This document shows positions 1-12,341 of a DNA stretch of 64,000 nt, piece by piece. Every line of letters begins with the position of its first letter. Within the stretch, counting starts at the first letter, position 1. The stretch comes from Apteryx mantelli. Taxonomy: Eukaryota; Chordata; Aves; Apterygiformes; Apterygidae. Below the pieces are notes generated by a model that searched no databases, had not been told where the DNA came from, and worked only from the letters and a program-made list of their open reading frames with translations. The stretch is from assembly GCF_036417845.1 (NCBI RefSeq), contig NC_089980.1, positions 53,628,501 to 53,692,500 of the forward strand, in the 5' to 3' direction. A program made the position numbers and the translations under genes.

Positions 1-3000
1 GTAAATAGAACACTAAGAAGTAGTGCAAAGAGCCAGGAAGGACAAAATCTGTGTAATAGTGGTAGATCTGAATATAGTGACTCACTTGTATTTCTTTTGC
101 ATTTGAGCTCTTGCTAGCAGGTGGATGCTTTCCCTAAAAGATTCTGTGAATCTGGACAAATATAAATTCTGGATACAGATAAAACAAACTCTCTTGCTTT
201 TTCTGTCCAAAATTGAGAGACTGTGCATGGGAGCACATGAAAGTGAATGGCATCAACTGATAATCCCTTAGAAAGAATCAAGTAGCCCCTGAACACTCCT
301 ATGCCAAAGTTTAGTATAGAGAAAATGAAGAAAAGGGAAAAAGACGTTACAAAAGTTTAGGGTTCTTTTGTACAAAATTTTCCTCTTGTGTACTTACTTG
401 CACTGATTCATTCACTGCAGCACTGGAGGTAGTTCCTAATTAGATGTGCAAGGGCGGTGGTATGAATGCACCAAAACCTGTAGACTTTGCTGTATTTGCA
501 ATGGAGAGGTTGTCTGAATCCTTCCTTTCTATCTGATGCTGAGAGGAAAAAGTGTCTAAATCAGGTCAGGAGGTTGCTGTAGGATCACTGATCTATACTG
601 TGGCTGTTTTGAAAGATAGGGTTAACAAAGCTATCTGAGCCTACCTAGACTGTTGATTCTAAGAGAAGGGTTGAGTGGCTTTAAACAACGGTGGCAGTAG
701 TTTGAGTTCTGCAACCACCTGCATGTCAGCTATGTTTGATGAGAAACTCACTGAAGGTTCACAGATAAGGGCAGAAAGTTACTTGAGAAATTGTATTTTC
801 TAGAGAGAGAAAAAAAGAGGCAGGATAGGAGCATTGAACAATGTCCAGGAGTCCTCATCAAGGTGTTCTGCAACAGGAGAAAGGTGTGGAGGTATTTTCA
901 AGTCCGGAGTTCATGTCCTTTACTGCTTAAAGTGTGTGTTTTCTTATGTTTTAGTGCTGCATGATGATGCTTATTATGAGCCTGGATGTCAAAAAAAGTC
1001 TGTGTAGAGCCAGGCGTTTCTGAGGGTTGTGCCCTGCTGTGCATAGCTGTCAGGACAGCTATGTTCGCAGGTTTCTGTCAGTTCTATAGGAGCATGGGCT
1101 TGACTGGGGGAGCCTGGTTATTTATAAAAATACCTTAAAACCAAACACTGTGTTATGTCCCCTCCAGGCACTGGAGTTGACAGCCTGATACCTAGGAAGA
1201 AAAACAAGTTTCTGAAGTGGTACTGGTCTAATCAAAATAATACATTTGACCTACCGGAGATCTGACATGTTACTGCCAGCGGGATACAAAAAAAAATAAA
1301 ATTGAAACAAGCTTACATTGTTCACAGGAAAAATAACAGAGTTGTTGACTATGACTGCAAGAATTAAAGGTGCTAAATTGATAAGGAAGTGTTGTCAAGC
1401 AGTGTGGCTGCATATAGGTTTAAAATCCTCAGGACTCTGCCAGGGCAACAAATACAGTCCACAGAGGTCCTCTTCCCTGTTATCCAGTCACTGTTTTATG
1501 TGACTTATGAAGAACCCAGAAACTTACAGCATGTCTTGAAGGGTGCTTATACTGTCCCTACAGCTTTGAATGTAACATGCTTCTCCTCCCACCCAAACCC
1601 ACACTGTGTCATTTACTTCTGTGAAAAGATACAGAAGCCCCCAGAGCTGGAAGGGCAGAACTGTGCCGGGTCAGTTTTATTACCAGGGCACTTTCCCAAA
1701 AGGCAGCAGTCTGTAATCAGAAGAGCATAAATGGAAAACCATGGTAGGATCAAGTCAGGGATCTTGGTGGTATCCTAACTGCAGTACAATTGTCTTTGGT
1801 TTTGGTGTCCAGGAGCGTTCTTTTGAGGGGAAGGACTAGTTCCTTTTATCTGTATTACAAGCCTAAAGCTGGAGAGCAAATCCACTGTTAGGATTTTACC
1901 CGCTAGTGTCTGTTTATAAAAAGGATAAAGGTGACACTTGGAAACTCTGAAGATACTAGTCACCATTTATCTCACTCCTAAAATACTTGGAACTGCAGGG
2001 ATAAATGCATATCCTTTGAAAAAGCTGTATTTCCTCTTCTGCTGCCTATCAAGGGAAATGGCAAATGCGTGTTTCCTCTGTGCCCAGGGAGCACAGGACA
2101 CGAGCAGCTCATGCAATGATGAGTCAAGAGCTGCCACAGGCCCCTCCGGCAGGGTGGAACTGGGTGTGGCCTGGAAGATCTGCAGGCTGGCCTCAGTGGA
2201 TAATTCTTGCAACTCTTTTCAGGCAACCTGATTTCTGAGTGCCTCACATTAGATTTTCAGCAGAAATGAGATGTCCGTTTCCTGCAAGGCATACGGATAT
2301 GGATAGATATTAGTGATTTCTATGAGAAAAGAGACACTCTGCATAAGGGTGAGCTGTACGCTGAAAGACAAATTGCTATTTTTTAACATTCTTGTTGGAA
2401 AAGTTTCAGTGGAGGTCAAATGTGCTTTCTTCTAACCTTATTAGGAGGATTTTGCTGTCTAATTTTGCCATGGATTTTGAGAACTTTTGATTATGTTCTT
2501 TCCTTGTCTATGAGAATTCTTTCTGAGAATTTACTAATTATGAAGCAGGGAAGTATGAGTTCTGGAAGTATGTAAAGAGCCTTTTGTAGCACCTGTATTT
2601 TCACTGCTTTATCTGAGTATTTGTTGCTTCTTCCCAGCTTTTCAGTCAAGGTGTGGGAATTCAAACTGTATATGACACAAACCGTGATATTTGAAGGTTA
2701 TAAGAGCTCCTTATTTATGGGATTTGACAAATGAGAGATTTCCAGAATAATCCAGTTTGTATCAGCATCACAAAAAAATATAGGTATAAAATCTGGGAGG
2801 AAGATCCCATTAGAAAATTTAAAGGATTACTGCTGAACATTGGGAACAAGGAGAACACATTTTTAAAGTTTGTATGGTGTACATAGGCTCTAAGTAACAC
2901 CACCTACTCCTGCTCTCTGCTGCCTGGCTGTTAGCATAGATCTGTAGGACTGGAAGGAACCTTGAGAGGTCAGCTAGTCCTTCCTTTTGCCAAGAGCAGG

Positions 3001-3719
3001 ATCAGTGACACTGACAGTTAATTAATATGTGCTTAGCTAGCTCCCGTGAAAAGGATTCCAAAATGAGTTGGCATCTTATGCTGCCTAACTATTCTTTTAA
3101 TTAGAAAGTTTTACTTAATGCTGGAAGGCTGTTTCCTCCTCAGTCCCTGCACCTTTTTTGCATCAAGGGTTTTCCTTTAGTGGTGATTCATTTGCTTCCA
3201 GTGAAGAAAAGCCAAAAGGTTTATTCAGATGATTTGATGACTGCCTATGAAAATGGTAGAATTGAGAGAGCCTTCATCAAGAATCTGATCATGTGTGACT
3301 AACCCAAATACTGAGTACCTGGTTGCCTGGATTACAGTGATTGCTCTTATTTATGAAATAATATCTCTTAGAATGACACCCATCTGTACAAAAACAAAGA
3401 AAGACCACAGGTACTTCTCTACACCTATCTTGATCCCCCTGTCATTATTGCTTTTAAAGTAGGTATGATAGTGTATACTTTAAAACTGTGTAATCTATGC
3501 TATGGCCAACATTAAAAAATGAAATGGGCAGCTTGTACAATAGCATATATAGCAACCTGGAGTACCTTTATTAACGCTGTTCTGCATGGAAGCTCTCACA
3601 TACAGAAATGTACATTTTTCTGAAAGTGTTGAACAGTTAATCATGTTCCTGTTGTAGGATTTTTCATGGTATTTTAAGATGTTTATATCAACTTAACACA
3701 AATCTATTCAAAACCTTTT
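1..3719. other. Sequence upstream of the first recognised TCP10 exon; no exon identified
   Basis: Presumably intron and earlier part of TCP10. I looked for an exon ending in phase 0 with a proper acceptor and donor and found none I can support. Open stretches such as 811-1006 and 3190-3300 lack family resemblance or have the wrong phase. An old CR1 fragment lies near 2925-3170. Confidence 0.5.
2925..3170 (-). repeat. Old CR1-like retrotransposon fragment
   Basis: The stretch around GGACTGGAAGGAACCTTGAG, followed by AGGTCAGCTAGTCC, matches the reverse-complement 3' region of CR1 elements in sauropsids. The later part (TTAGAAAGTTTTACTTAATGC) fits the continuation of the same consensus. It is heavily diverged. 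The assignment is from memory of the consensus. Confidence 0.6.
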
Positions 3720-3721
3720 AG

Positions 3722-3880
3722 GCACTAAAAAGCTCTGTACAAAGGACTGAGTATTTAAGATCAGTAACAAAGGAGCATCAAGAAAAGAAATCATCTAATT
3801 GCTTCCTTAGCAGAAGCACAACACCCACTGGCAGGAGAACACCTCATCAAGAAAGAGTAACACCTTTTGAGCCAGAAAAA
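3722..3880 (+). CDS. TCP10: TCP10 exon a (first recognised, internal)
   Basis: This is a 159-nt exon in phase 0 at both ends, encoding residues 1-53 of the visible part. The acceptor is TTTTAG and the donor is AAA|gtaagt. The peptide starts [11 protein letters not shown] and ends TPFEPEK; it is hydrophilic, with a Ser/Thr/Arg-rich middle ([12 protein letters not shown]). The exon before it must also end in phase 0; none was found in bases 1-3719. Because it is symmetric it could be skipped without a frameshift. Confidence 0.72.
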
Positions 3881-6800
3881 GTAAGTCAGTAGCAAGGACA
3901 ATTTGGACTGTCGCTATTTTTTGTTTACAATGTGGTTCAGAAGCTGGATTGGGATCACGGTCCCCACATAGCTACACCTTGGTCTTCCTTCCCTGGTTCT
4001 TCCATACTCTTGCCAGAAATAACCTCAGGTATCGTTCATACATAGAGTTATTCAGGTATATCCAGGCCTGAGCAAGGGTAAATGCTGGGAACCTGCCCTT
4101 CTTATGGTCTCAGAAAAGTTCTCAGCTGATCACACACAGCGAGTATAGGTATGCAGCATGAGCCGGCACTCCCCAGGGGCTGAGGTGACGACAAGGTGGG
4201 CAAGACAGCAACCTCACTGATAAGGGCCCTATCCCACCACCCCGCGAGGGAGCAGGGCAGCTGAGGGGGTGGTAATTGGGGTCAGCCAAGAGTCCTGGTC
4301 ATCAGGCAAGTTCATAGTGATGAGGCAGGTCTGAGAAGTGTCAGGCCGGGAAGTCGGCTGGCAGGTCAAGGTCCAAGTTTGGATCAGTGAGGTGCGTGGC
4401 CAGGCACAGGCACAGCTGCAGTGCAGCCCAGTAAGGACTAGGAATGAGATCCTCAGCTTAAATTCAGTTCCTGAGAGAGTGGGGGAAGAAGCCCCCTCTG
4501 AGACTTCTTCCAGCTCTTTCACCCCTGTCTCTTTCATCACAACAGTCTGAACCAAGATTAGACACCTGCAGCTTATCAGCAAGCTGGCCTTGAGTGCAGA
4601 CAGCTAAACTCCTAGCAAGAGGAAGTGCACTCTGGGCCCTATCAATGACAGTTCCCAAGTTACAGTGAAGCATGGCTGTATGTCAGTGCCTCTTCATTTT
4701 GTTTCAGGTTGCATATCCACCCTCTCCTATGGGGAAGAAGACAGATGATAGAAAATCACCTGGAGCTGTCTTGCATCCAAGTGGTTTTAAGGAGCCTGAC
4801 TCATCTTCTTATGTAAAAGGTAAGATTTGTGGGAACTTTCTGCCTGCTGACAGCAGTCTGCAAATGACTTGGAGACACTGCTCTCCAACCTTTGGATCAC
4901 AGACAATGTGTTGTCATGAAAACTCTCCTCTTTTTCTCAGAAGTTAAAAAAGTTAACTTTGAGAAGAAAGAGGGAGCAGATTATGCTGTTGCCTGTAGTT
5001 ACCTGCTCAGTTTGTCCTGGAAGCAGAGAAGGTAGAGAACGGAGGTGGGCTGCACTGCTCTGGTCCAGGATGAAGCGACTTCAGGAGGATGGGCAAGCTG
5101 TTAGCAAACATTGTCACTATACGAAGTGATATGTTGCAGGAATCTGAGAGCTGGCATCTTTCAAAAACATTCTGAGAGGTGTGGAAGCATGTGATTCAGC
5201 AATTTCCATACGCTTTCAATGACTTTTCATTTATGTTTTCTTACGGGCAGGTATTTGTCCATTTCAGGTAGCACAGAAGAAATGCCTCTCTCACATAACC
5301 AGGACAGTGACAATTGTAGCTTTACATTCTGCAGTAACAATGGAGAAACCCAGGTATTTCTTTATGTAACTACAAAATGATCGAGTGCCTCTGTGATCAC
5401 GGTTTTCATATATAGCATGCTAACTACCATTTAGCTCTCCTGGCTTTATTTTCTCACATCTGCTCACGATGATCTGTATTTAAAACAATATTGTAATGGC
5501 TTACAAATAATACAGTAGATTTCTGTATCAGGTTAGTCCTGTATGACTGTTTGACATAAACAGATTTATGTTGCTAGTTAACATTTTAATTTTGGTTCAG
5601 GAAGAAGAGAATCTTAAAAAGATAGAAAAAATGCGTAAACCTTGGAATAAAGTGGCTTTTGTGACCACTAACGGGAGAAATGGCATAAATGCTTATGACA
5701 ACAAAATATCTGCAGAGAGTTCTCCTACTCTTCTGGAGGCTGAAGCAAAGGTTTGAGCAACTTACAGTTCTGGCTCTGGTACTGATCAGCAACTGTCTTC
5801 TTTCTGTCTGTGAAATTAAATGAAGCACACTGGCAAAAAGAAAATCTTATATTTACACTTCTTTCCTGGCCACTGTAAAACTTAGAACCTTTACTTCTGA
5901 GACTAACAGTGGGTCATAATCTCCTGAAAAACACGGTTTCTGTTTTCTAATGAAATTACATGTATTATTATTATGAAGGGAGAGGGGTTATTCTATCCAT
6001 AAGATTTGTACCTGTCTCCAATGCAAACCTGAAGCAAGACAGACCAAATTTGAGTTTTTTTGCTAGTGTTTAGATGCCACTGCTGGCTTTGGAGTTTTCC
6101 AATGTGTGGCTTTTCAATCTGTTGCCTGGCATTGCTAATGTGCTCTGGAGGCTCTACTGGAAAAGCGTGCTCAGTCCTTGGGAGATATTTTGACATATAG
6201 GCAACAGCACCAGAGAAACCTCAAACTGTCTTGGCCTGCATACATGAAGTCTGGATTAGAAAGGAAATGGAGAACTGAAGGATGTTATCCTTAGAGGGAA
6301 GGGAGGCCACTGTGGAAAACACCACAGTGAGAATGCTAAGATGAGAGAGGGCATTCTGCTGGCAAAAGCTTTGCAAGGGTGCTGTGCAACAGACACAGTG
6401 CTGTAGGAGTGGATCTGGGTACTTTAATCACAGTTAACAGCTTTTTACTAGAACACATCATTGCGCTGTAGGGAGAAGAATTCACTGTTCCATTGGATCC
6501 CACAATTCAAAATACACCACATCCTCAGACTGTAATTAACGTTAGCTAATAATTGTTTTGGATGCTATTGGCCTGACCCTTATTCAAGCAAATTATGTCC
6601 TGAATGTCAATTAGTTTAAGGCTCCTTTACATTGCCATAAAATGAAAAGAGCGCTCATTGTAACAGTAAACTGAGCGTGTAGCATCCTGATTAGCCCTTA
6701 GTTACATAGTTAGCATTACCTACACTTAAGGACCCTGTCATTTGTTTCAGAAGAGAGGATCCAGCTAATGCAGGTATGTTCCTTTGCAAATCAGAAACCC

Positions 6801-9800
6801 AATATTCACAGATAATTCTGTTCTTTGTTCTTTTTATTCTCTCCACTTCTTGCAGGGTAGTTTCCCAGAATGCACTCTTTTCCCAGATTTTTGGACTCTC
6901 TGTATTTTCTTTTTTGTTTTGCAAACTGAAGTTAATTGAAGCTAATATGAAGCACTCCTAGGTCTCACTAAAAGATTATCAAAATTTATTGTAAATGCAA
7001 GGCAATACTTCAAAGAAAGGCAGCTTTCCTCTGTGTGTATGTTAAGATAAACACCTTTTTTGCACAGTTGATTAAAGTTAATGAAAATATTTTTAAATAA
7101 TAATAATAATATGTAATAATAATAATAATCTTAAAACTGTGACTGTGATATTTTCATAGATATTGCTTCCAAAATCAATATTATCTAGAAGGTCATTTTT
7201 ACACCAAGAAAGAAGAAAAAGTGAGGAAGATGTGCAGGAAAAAATAGAGCATCACGATGGAAAGGTGAGAGAAATTAGGGAGGAAAAAGACTTGGAGAGA
7301 TCATCAGTAGTTCTGCAGTATTGATGGGAATCACTGCTTCAAGGAGCCACCAAGAATTATTTCTCAAATGAAATGTCTTTCCTTTACAGGAGAGCTCAAG
7401 TATAAAGTAGCTGAAGGGCTGGAAGTCCAGTAACCAAATTCTCTTATTTTCCACCCTGATTTGCTCAATGACTTTCATCAGGTCTTTTTTGTTTCAGCTA
7501 CCTCATTTGTGAGATGGGAGGAATGATACTGTTTAGAGATGAAAATATGCTGGTAGGGTAGTGACAGTTTTGCAGTGCAAGATAAAAGACTATGCCTTTC
7601 TTTCCTTGGAAGTGAATATAATGTCAGTAAACTGTGCCAGCTGCACACCACTTGTGGGAGAAGTCCTTCGTTACATGCAGTTGAGTACACCTGGAGTAAT
7701 GTCAGAGGCTCTGCACTAGATGCAGCCTAGTCCAGTTTGCTCAAACCACCTGTCAAAATCCCCAAAGTTTTCTCAGCTGCTTCTTACAAATTGCTTCCAG
7801 CTGCCCATTGTCCTTAGAACCAGAGCTTCGCTTGGCAGCTGGCTTTCCCACCCTTCGGCAGTCCCTGTCACTGGGAGGAGGGGATGAGTGAGCAATTCCT
7901 GCTGGCTTCCCTTTGTGCTCCTTGCTGCCAAACTAGGCAACATGTTCCTACATGGCAGCTCAGAAATGATCTTGAAAGGCTGATTCTGTAGATGAGTTTA
8001 TGCATTGCATTATCTGGGGTGCGTTGATGTTGGGAAGGATTGTCAGCAATGCGACCAAGTGACCTGGCGCTAGCTTTGCTGCTGATAGAGAAGCACTCTT
8101 TCCAGCACCATCACTGATCCTATGGTTCAGATCTGAACTCAGTCTTAGATGTCTCTTCAGCTACACTGCTCCAAGTAGGCTCATCCTGTTAAAGCCTTTT
8201 TTGACTGACTGAGGGAATTCTATGCCTAATCACGGTTGTCAGCTCTGGGTAAGGTTTTTGGGTAGGTGAAGCTAAGACAGTAGTTTAGTTTCTCTGTTTG
8301 CTCAGTCCTAGGCCTCTCTTCTCACCCTGCCAATGCAGGTGTTGATTAATGATACTTACCAGTGGGTAGTCATAGAAACAGCTTTTGTGATACAACATTT
8401 GTTCAGGGGATACTGGTTTGAGATGCCAATTCTTTTATAGTTGATATTGAGGTGGGCTTTGTGAAAGCTTCTACCAATCACAGTTCATTCTTGCAGAAGC
8501 AGAAAATACAGCGTCTGTTGTTCTGATCCTTGAAAGAAAAACAGTTATGAAAATAGTGCACTCTGATATTTTTACCACTGGCTTTTACTCATAAAATTGA
8601 GTTATATGCACCTTCTGGTTGTATTCTTCTTTGTATTTCATCAAATGAATTCTGTTATGGGATTTGATATATGCTAGACAGAACTAGCTGCCATAGTGAT
8701 TCCAGGAAAATTGATTAACCAGAGGCTATGCTAGGTAAGAAGTCTCTTTGACCAATATGTTGGTGGTAGAAGGGCATACTGATGGCATTGTTGCCACCTG
8801 TTGTCTTGTTAAGAAGTCTTGAGTGGTTTTGCAGGAGGTTTCTGCATGTAGCCACATTTAATTCTGTAGTACTGAATGTCCTTCCTGCCTTGCATTACCT
8901 GGAATAAAATGGTTGTTAACATATGTCAGCAATCTATGTTAATACATCAAGTTCAATCATTTTGGTTTGCACAATACAGAATCTGGGTCTCTTGGGTGGA
9001 ATTGTACCAGCATATATGAAATTAGTACAGACAGTAACTAACTGATGTCAGTCAAGTAATAAACTGAATGGCTTCACTGTTGCCACAGGGCTTTGTGCCT
9101 TACAGATTAACAGAAAAAAAAAAACGTGATGGGGAGAAGGGGAGATTTGGGCCAAGTGCTACAGAAGAGATCATTTTGAGAAACGAAAATACCTGACATT
9201 TGTTCTCTTTTACACACAAATGAGGCAAACAGCTTGCCTGTGTTGCAGAAATAGCTTTTGAATTAAAAAGACATAGGATGGGTCCAATGAAATACTTCAA
9301 GCTCCAATTTCATTGGAAGGTAGTGCAGTTTTACTCGTTTCCCTATAGTTTCAGATGTTGCTGTGTAATGAGTCTGCTTTGGCTTGATTTGTCTTCATTT
9401 GCATCAGATGTTTTATGTGTTTGAAGGTGGAAGAGGTGCTTACTGATGGACGTCGAATCATCACTTTTCGCAATGGTACCAAAAAAGAGATCAGTGCTGA
9501 TAAAAGGATGACAGTGGTTAGCTTTTTCAATGGAGATGTAAAGAAGATCATGCCAGATCAGAGAGTGGTGTGTAACATTTGCTTTTTCTTTAAGGAAAAT
9601 TAAGTGATTTGTCCTACAAGGTCCTACCATTTGTGTTAATCTGTCATTTCTGGGAGAAATGGATTAGGAAGGGTGTTGATTTAATAAACCTGAAAAGGGA
9701 GGCTTCTCTATATACAAGGACAAGAAGGGAAAGAGGCTGAAGAAACAGTCTTGGAAGGAACAACAGGGTAGTTGTTTCCAGAGGAAAGGAGACTGAAAGA

Positions 9801-12150
9801 AGACAAAGGGCGAGGGCAGCTATCTGAAGCAAGGACTGGCTCTTACATTTGTATGGTAGGTAGCACAGAGGGTTCTTCCCTCTAGGTATTATGTATATAT
9901 GAATAGTTAATAATAATGTGAGCTAGAGTGGAAGTGAGTGAGTCTGATGGGAGTGCAAACATTTTAAATTAATGGTGCCTGGATGGGAGCTAGAGCAAAG
10001 AGGCGGGAAGATCACTTTCATGAGTGGACTATTCTGTTGTACTTTATCAGGAGGAAAGTAGCAAAACCTACACGCATCCGTAAGGAGTGGAGTGATTAAG
10101 AGTTAGGAATAGAAATGCAAACATAGCTACTTGTATGGATGGCAGATACAGAAAATGACCTTGAAATGACTTTTCTAAGACGGCTTATTTTTAAGCACAT
10201 TGTTATGGTTGAATCTGCTTATGCATATATTGTGAACATGCTGCAAACACTTCACTCTCCTTACAGATTTATTATTATGCAGATGCGCAGACAACCCACA
10301 CTGCTTATCCCAATGGCCTGGAGGTGCTGCAGTTCCCTAATAATCAGATAGGTATGCAAGAGCTCATGAATGTGGACTGTATGTACAGGAAGTTTTTTAT
10401 TATGAAAGTGTTGTCTCATTCTGACTCCAGCACATTATGTTTTTTTTCTCCTTGGTTTGCATTGTATTTGTATTTGACTTCCAGTATGATTCATGCTCAG
10501 GTTCATCCTACAAAGCAAGATAACAATGAAGTGCTAATGCATTGCTTATATTTCTGATTATCTGATTATTTGATTCTTTAATTTCTTTAGCAATATGTTG
10601 GATATCATTTCCATCCTTACTACCATGTCCCCCAAGAATCTAGCTCCGCATAAAGCAGCATGAAAAAAATTGTAAACAAACTTTTTGCATCTTATTTCCC
10701 CCAGAAAAGCATCATCCTGATGGCACACAAGAAATTATATTCCCAGATCAGACAGTGAAATGCCTCTATAGTGGTGGACTCGAGGAAACTTTTTTCCCAG
10801 ATGGTACAGTAGTAAAAGTAGAAAAGTAAGTCTTATGTTAAATGACAGGAACTGGGCTTTGGGCACAGGTACAGTGATCCTGACATTTAAAACTATGGTT
10901 GTATTCTGTATGGTTGAGAAATTTCAGGACGAAAGGAGAAAGGATTTGGAAGATGACTAGGGTTTTGCTGTAATAAGTCACTGCAAATTGTTGACTTCTT
11001 GAATCATAGGTGATAATTTATCACAGGCAAAGTGACCATGAAATGTTCCTAATTCAGTTCCATGTAACTTCACACTTGCTTTGTACATCAGGCTGGGACT
11101 GCTGTGTAACTTGCAAGACATGGGAGAAACAGCTGTCTGTGTTAACAGTGCAAGCACTGAAGGACTGAGGATGAGGACTCCTGAGCTTTTTCCTAGCTTT
11201 TTGGCTCACTTTCTGATCTTGGGCAAAACATTTTAGATATTATCTCTTTATTCCTCTGTGTAAAATTAAGACTAATGATATTAGAACTTACTTATGCATG
11301 TCCCTTGCTGGCTTAGGAACTACACTGTTGCAAAAATAATTTCCTGCTTGCAAAATTCCTTGAGATCCTTGCATGAAGAATTCTGCAGGATCTGCAGACC
11401 CCGCCACAATTAGGTATTATTTTATGTACTGAAGAATCCATGTGGTGATCTCATATTGTGGGATCTGTTCTGTAATGCCATTGCATGTAAAACTCTGAGG
11501 TGAATTACAACCTGAGAAAGCTTCCATCTGACATTATTTTTCACTTTTACTATATCACATTAGATAGATCAGTGAGATAAGTTAATAAGAGACAGAGCCT
11601 TCCCCTGACGGAGGTGTATATATCTTCTGACCTAGTTTTATCATCTTTGGGAAAGGAAGATGTTGGTTGCACGTAGGTTGTTATCCTATCCTCAACCCAT
11701 ACATCACAAGAAAGATTCATTGTGAAGGAGCTAGGGTGCCTGTGGCGTCTTTGTCTTGTGGCTTTTTCCATGCTTGTGCAGTATCTCACCTTCATCATTG
11801 TTAAAGGCTGACCACTTTGGAGGCAGTCCAAGGAGGGGTAGTGTTTCTCCAGGTTTCTACTGTGTTATTACAGTACCCCTCATGAAGTATATTTGACTGT
11901 TGGGCAGTGCTGTATTGCTGTGTATATCTGGATCTTCTGATTGGTTTGCTTTGCTTTCAGGAATGGAGATAAAATAATGGTATTCAGTAATGGTCAGAAG
12001 GAGATCCACACTGCGCAATTTAAGAGGCGAGAGTACCCAGATGGCACTGTAAAGACTGTCTACTCCAATGGCAGACGGGAAACCAAGTTTGCTTCTGGAC
12101 GGGTTCGAATCAAAGATGAGGAGGGTAATATCATTCTAGATAAGAAGTGA
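3722..12150 (+). CDS. TCP10: TCP10 (T-complex protein 10 / CPAP family), partial: last nine coding exons
   Basis: Seen: nine plus-strand exons at 3722-3880, 4708-4819, 5268-5353, 5601-5750, 7160-7264, 9427-9567, 10267-10351, 10705-10825 and 11961-12150. They join in frame to 1149 nt, or 382 residues plus TGA. The N-terminal 204 residues are polar and low in recognisable motifs. From residue ~205 to the end the protein is a run of short strands separated by turn motifs such as TDG, RNG, FNG, PNG, PDG and SNG, spaced about 7-9 residues apart, which is the TCP10 C-terminal domain or G-box. In the paralogue CPAP/CENPJ this domain is a single-layer beta sheet that binds STIL during centriole assembly. 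The choice of TCP10 over CENPJ rests on the neighbours TTLL2 and UNC93A. Odd: two weak donors (after 5750 and 9567). The gene is cut by the window edge; no 5' exon or start codon was identified. Function in birds is inferred from the family only. Confidence 0.88.
4708..4819 (+). CDS. TCP10: TCP10 exon b
   Basis: This 112-nt exon has a strong acceptor (gtttcag) and a strong donor (AAAG|gtaaga). It enters in phase 0 and leaves one base over. The peptide begins [14 protein letters not shown] and ends SSSYVK, a proline- and serine-rich linker. The leftover G joins GT of the next exon to make glycine. Confidence 0.72.
5268..5353 (+). CDS. TCP10: TCP10 exon c
   Basis: This 86-nt exon has acceptor atttcag and donor CAG|gtattt. 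It restores phase 0. The peptide, [16 protein letters not shown] and onward, is acidic and rich in Asn and Ser, with no recognised domain. The fit of phase with both neighbours is the main support. Confidence 0.7.
5601..5750 (+). CDS. TCP10: TCP10 exon d
   Basis: This 150-nt symmetric exon (50 codons) has acceptor ggttcag. The donor is weak: AAG|gtttga, lacking the usual purine-AGT. It begins [18 protein letters not shown], a short charged, possibly helical, stretch, and ends LLEAEAK. An in-frame stop follows six bases into the intron, so read-through would truncate the protein. Confidence 0.68.
7097..7129. repeat. (TAA)n microsatellite in TCP10 intron
   Basis: Two short runs of TAA/AAT units are interrupted by ATG. 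They lie 31 bases upstream of exon e and therefore close to its acceptor. Confidence 0.9.
7160..7264 (+). CDS. TCP10: TCP10 exon e
   Basis: This 105-nt symmetric exon (35 codons) has acceptor tttcatag and donor AAG|gtgaga. The peptide is strongly basic then acidic ([19 protein letters not shown]), a likely flexible charged segment just ahead of the TCP domain. Confidence 0.7.
9427..9567 (+). CDS. TCP10: TCP10 exon f, start of the TCP (G-box) domain
   Basis: This 141-nt symmetric exon (47 codons) encodes residues 205-251. The peptide [17 protein letters not shown]... with [14 protein letters not shown] closely follows the CPAP/TCP10 domain as I remember it, making this one of the most secure exons. 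Both splice sites are unusual: the acceptor tract (tgtgtttgaag) is purine-interrupted, and the donor is GTG|gtgtgt. Confidence 0.88.
10267..10351 (+). CDS. TCP10: TCP10 exon g, TCP domain
   Basis: This 85-nt exon has acceptor ccttacag and donor ATAG|gtatgc. The peptide [20 protein letters not shown] continues the domain; the Tyr-rich start followed by QTTHT is characteristic of the CPAP/TCP10 family. It ends in phase 1, completed by AA of the next exon to give Glu. Confidence 0.9.
10705..10825 (+). CDS. TCP10: TCP10 exon h, TCP domain
   Basis: This 121-nt exon has acceptor tttcccccag and donor AA|gtaagt. It encodes repeated beta-hairpin units with [18 protein letters not shown] and [11 protein letters not shown]. 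It ends with two bases of a Lys codon that is completed by the first base of the last exon. Confidence 0.9.
11961..12150 (+). CDS. TCP10: TCP10 terminal coding exon
   Basis: This 190-nt exon has acceptor ttgctttcag and ends at TGA. It encodes the most conserved end of the TCP domain, including [20 protein letters not shown] and a final [11 protein letters not shown]. The closing half is nearly identical in character to the CPAP C-terminus, where it supports the STIL-binding G-box sheet. Confidence 0.94.
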
Positions 12151-12341
12151 TTCCTCCCCTTAAAAGGCAGCGCTGTACATAAGTGGCTCAACCCAGTTTC
12201 TCTGCAGGATTTAATATATCCACCCATTGGATATGTATGGCTGTTAATATGGATCTTTCCTTATATCCCTGATGCTTTTCTGTTCCCTGAAATAATTAAG
12301 ATTGGAACTTGTGCAGCAGTGGAAACTACCATTTCTGTTGA

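Noticed and set aside
811-1006. Stop-free stretch of about 65 codons after ttttctag
   Set aside because: No good donor at the right phase and no similarity to TCP10 or CPAP coiled-coil segments; probably chance.
3191-3300. Possible upstream TCP10 exon after ttgcttccag (peptide SQKVYSDDLMTAYENG and on)
   Set aside because: It would end in phase 1 at the only donor-like site, while exon a needs phase 0. No family resemblance.
6751-6773. A 23-base TCP10 mini-exon with good flanks (tttgtttcag and gtatgt)
   Set aside because: Both neighbouring exons join in phase 0. A 23-base insert would shift the frame, and frame 0 meets TAA at once.
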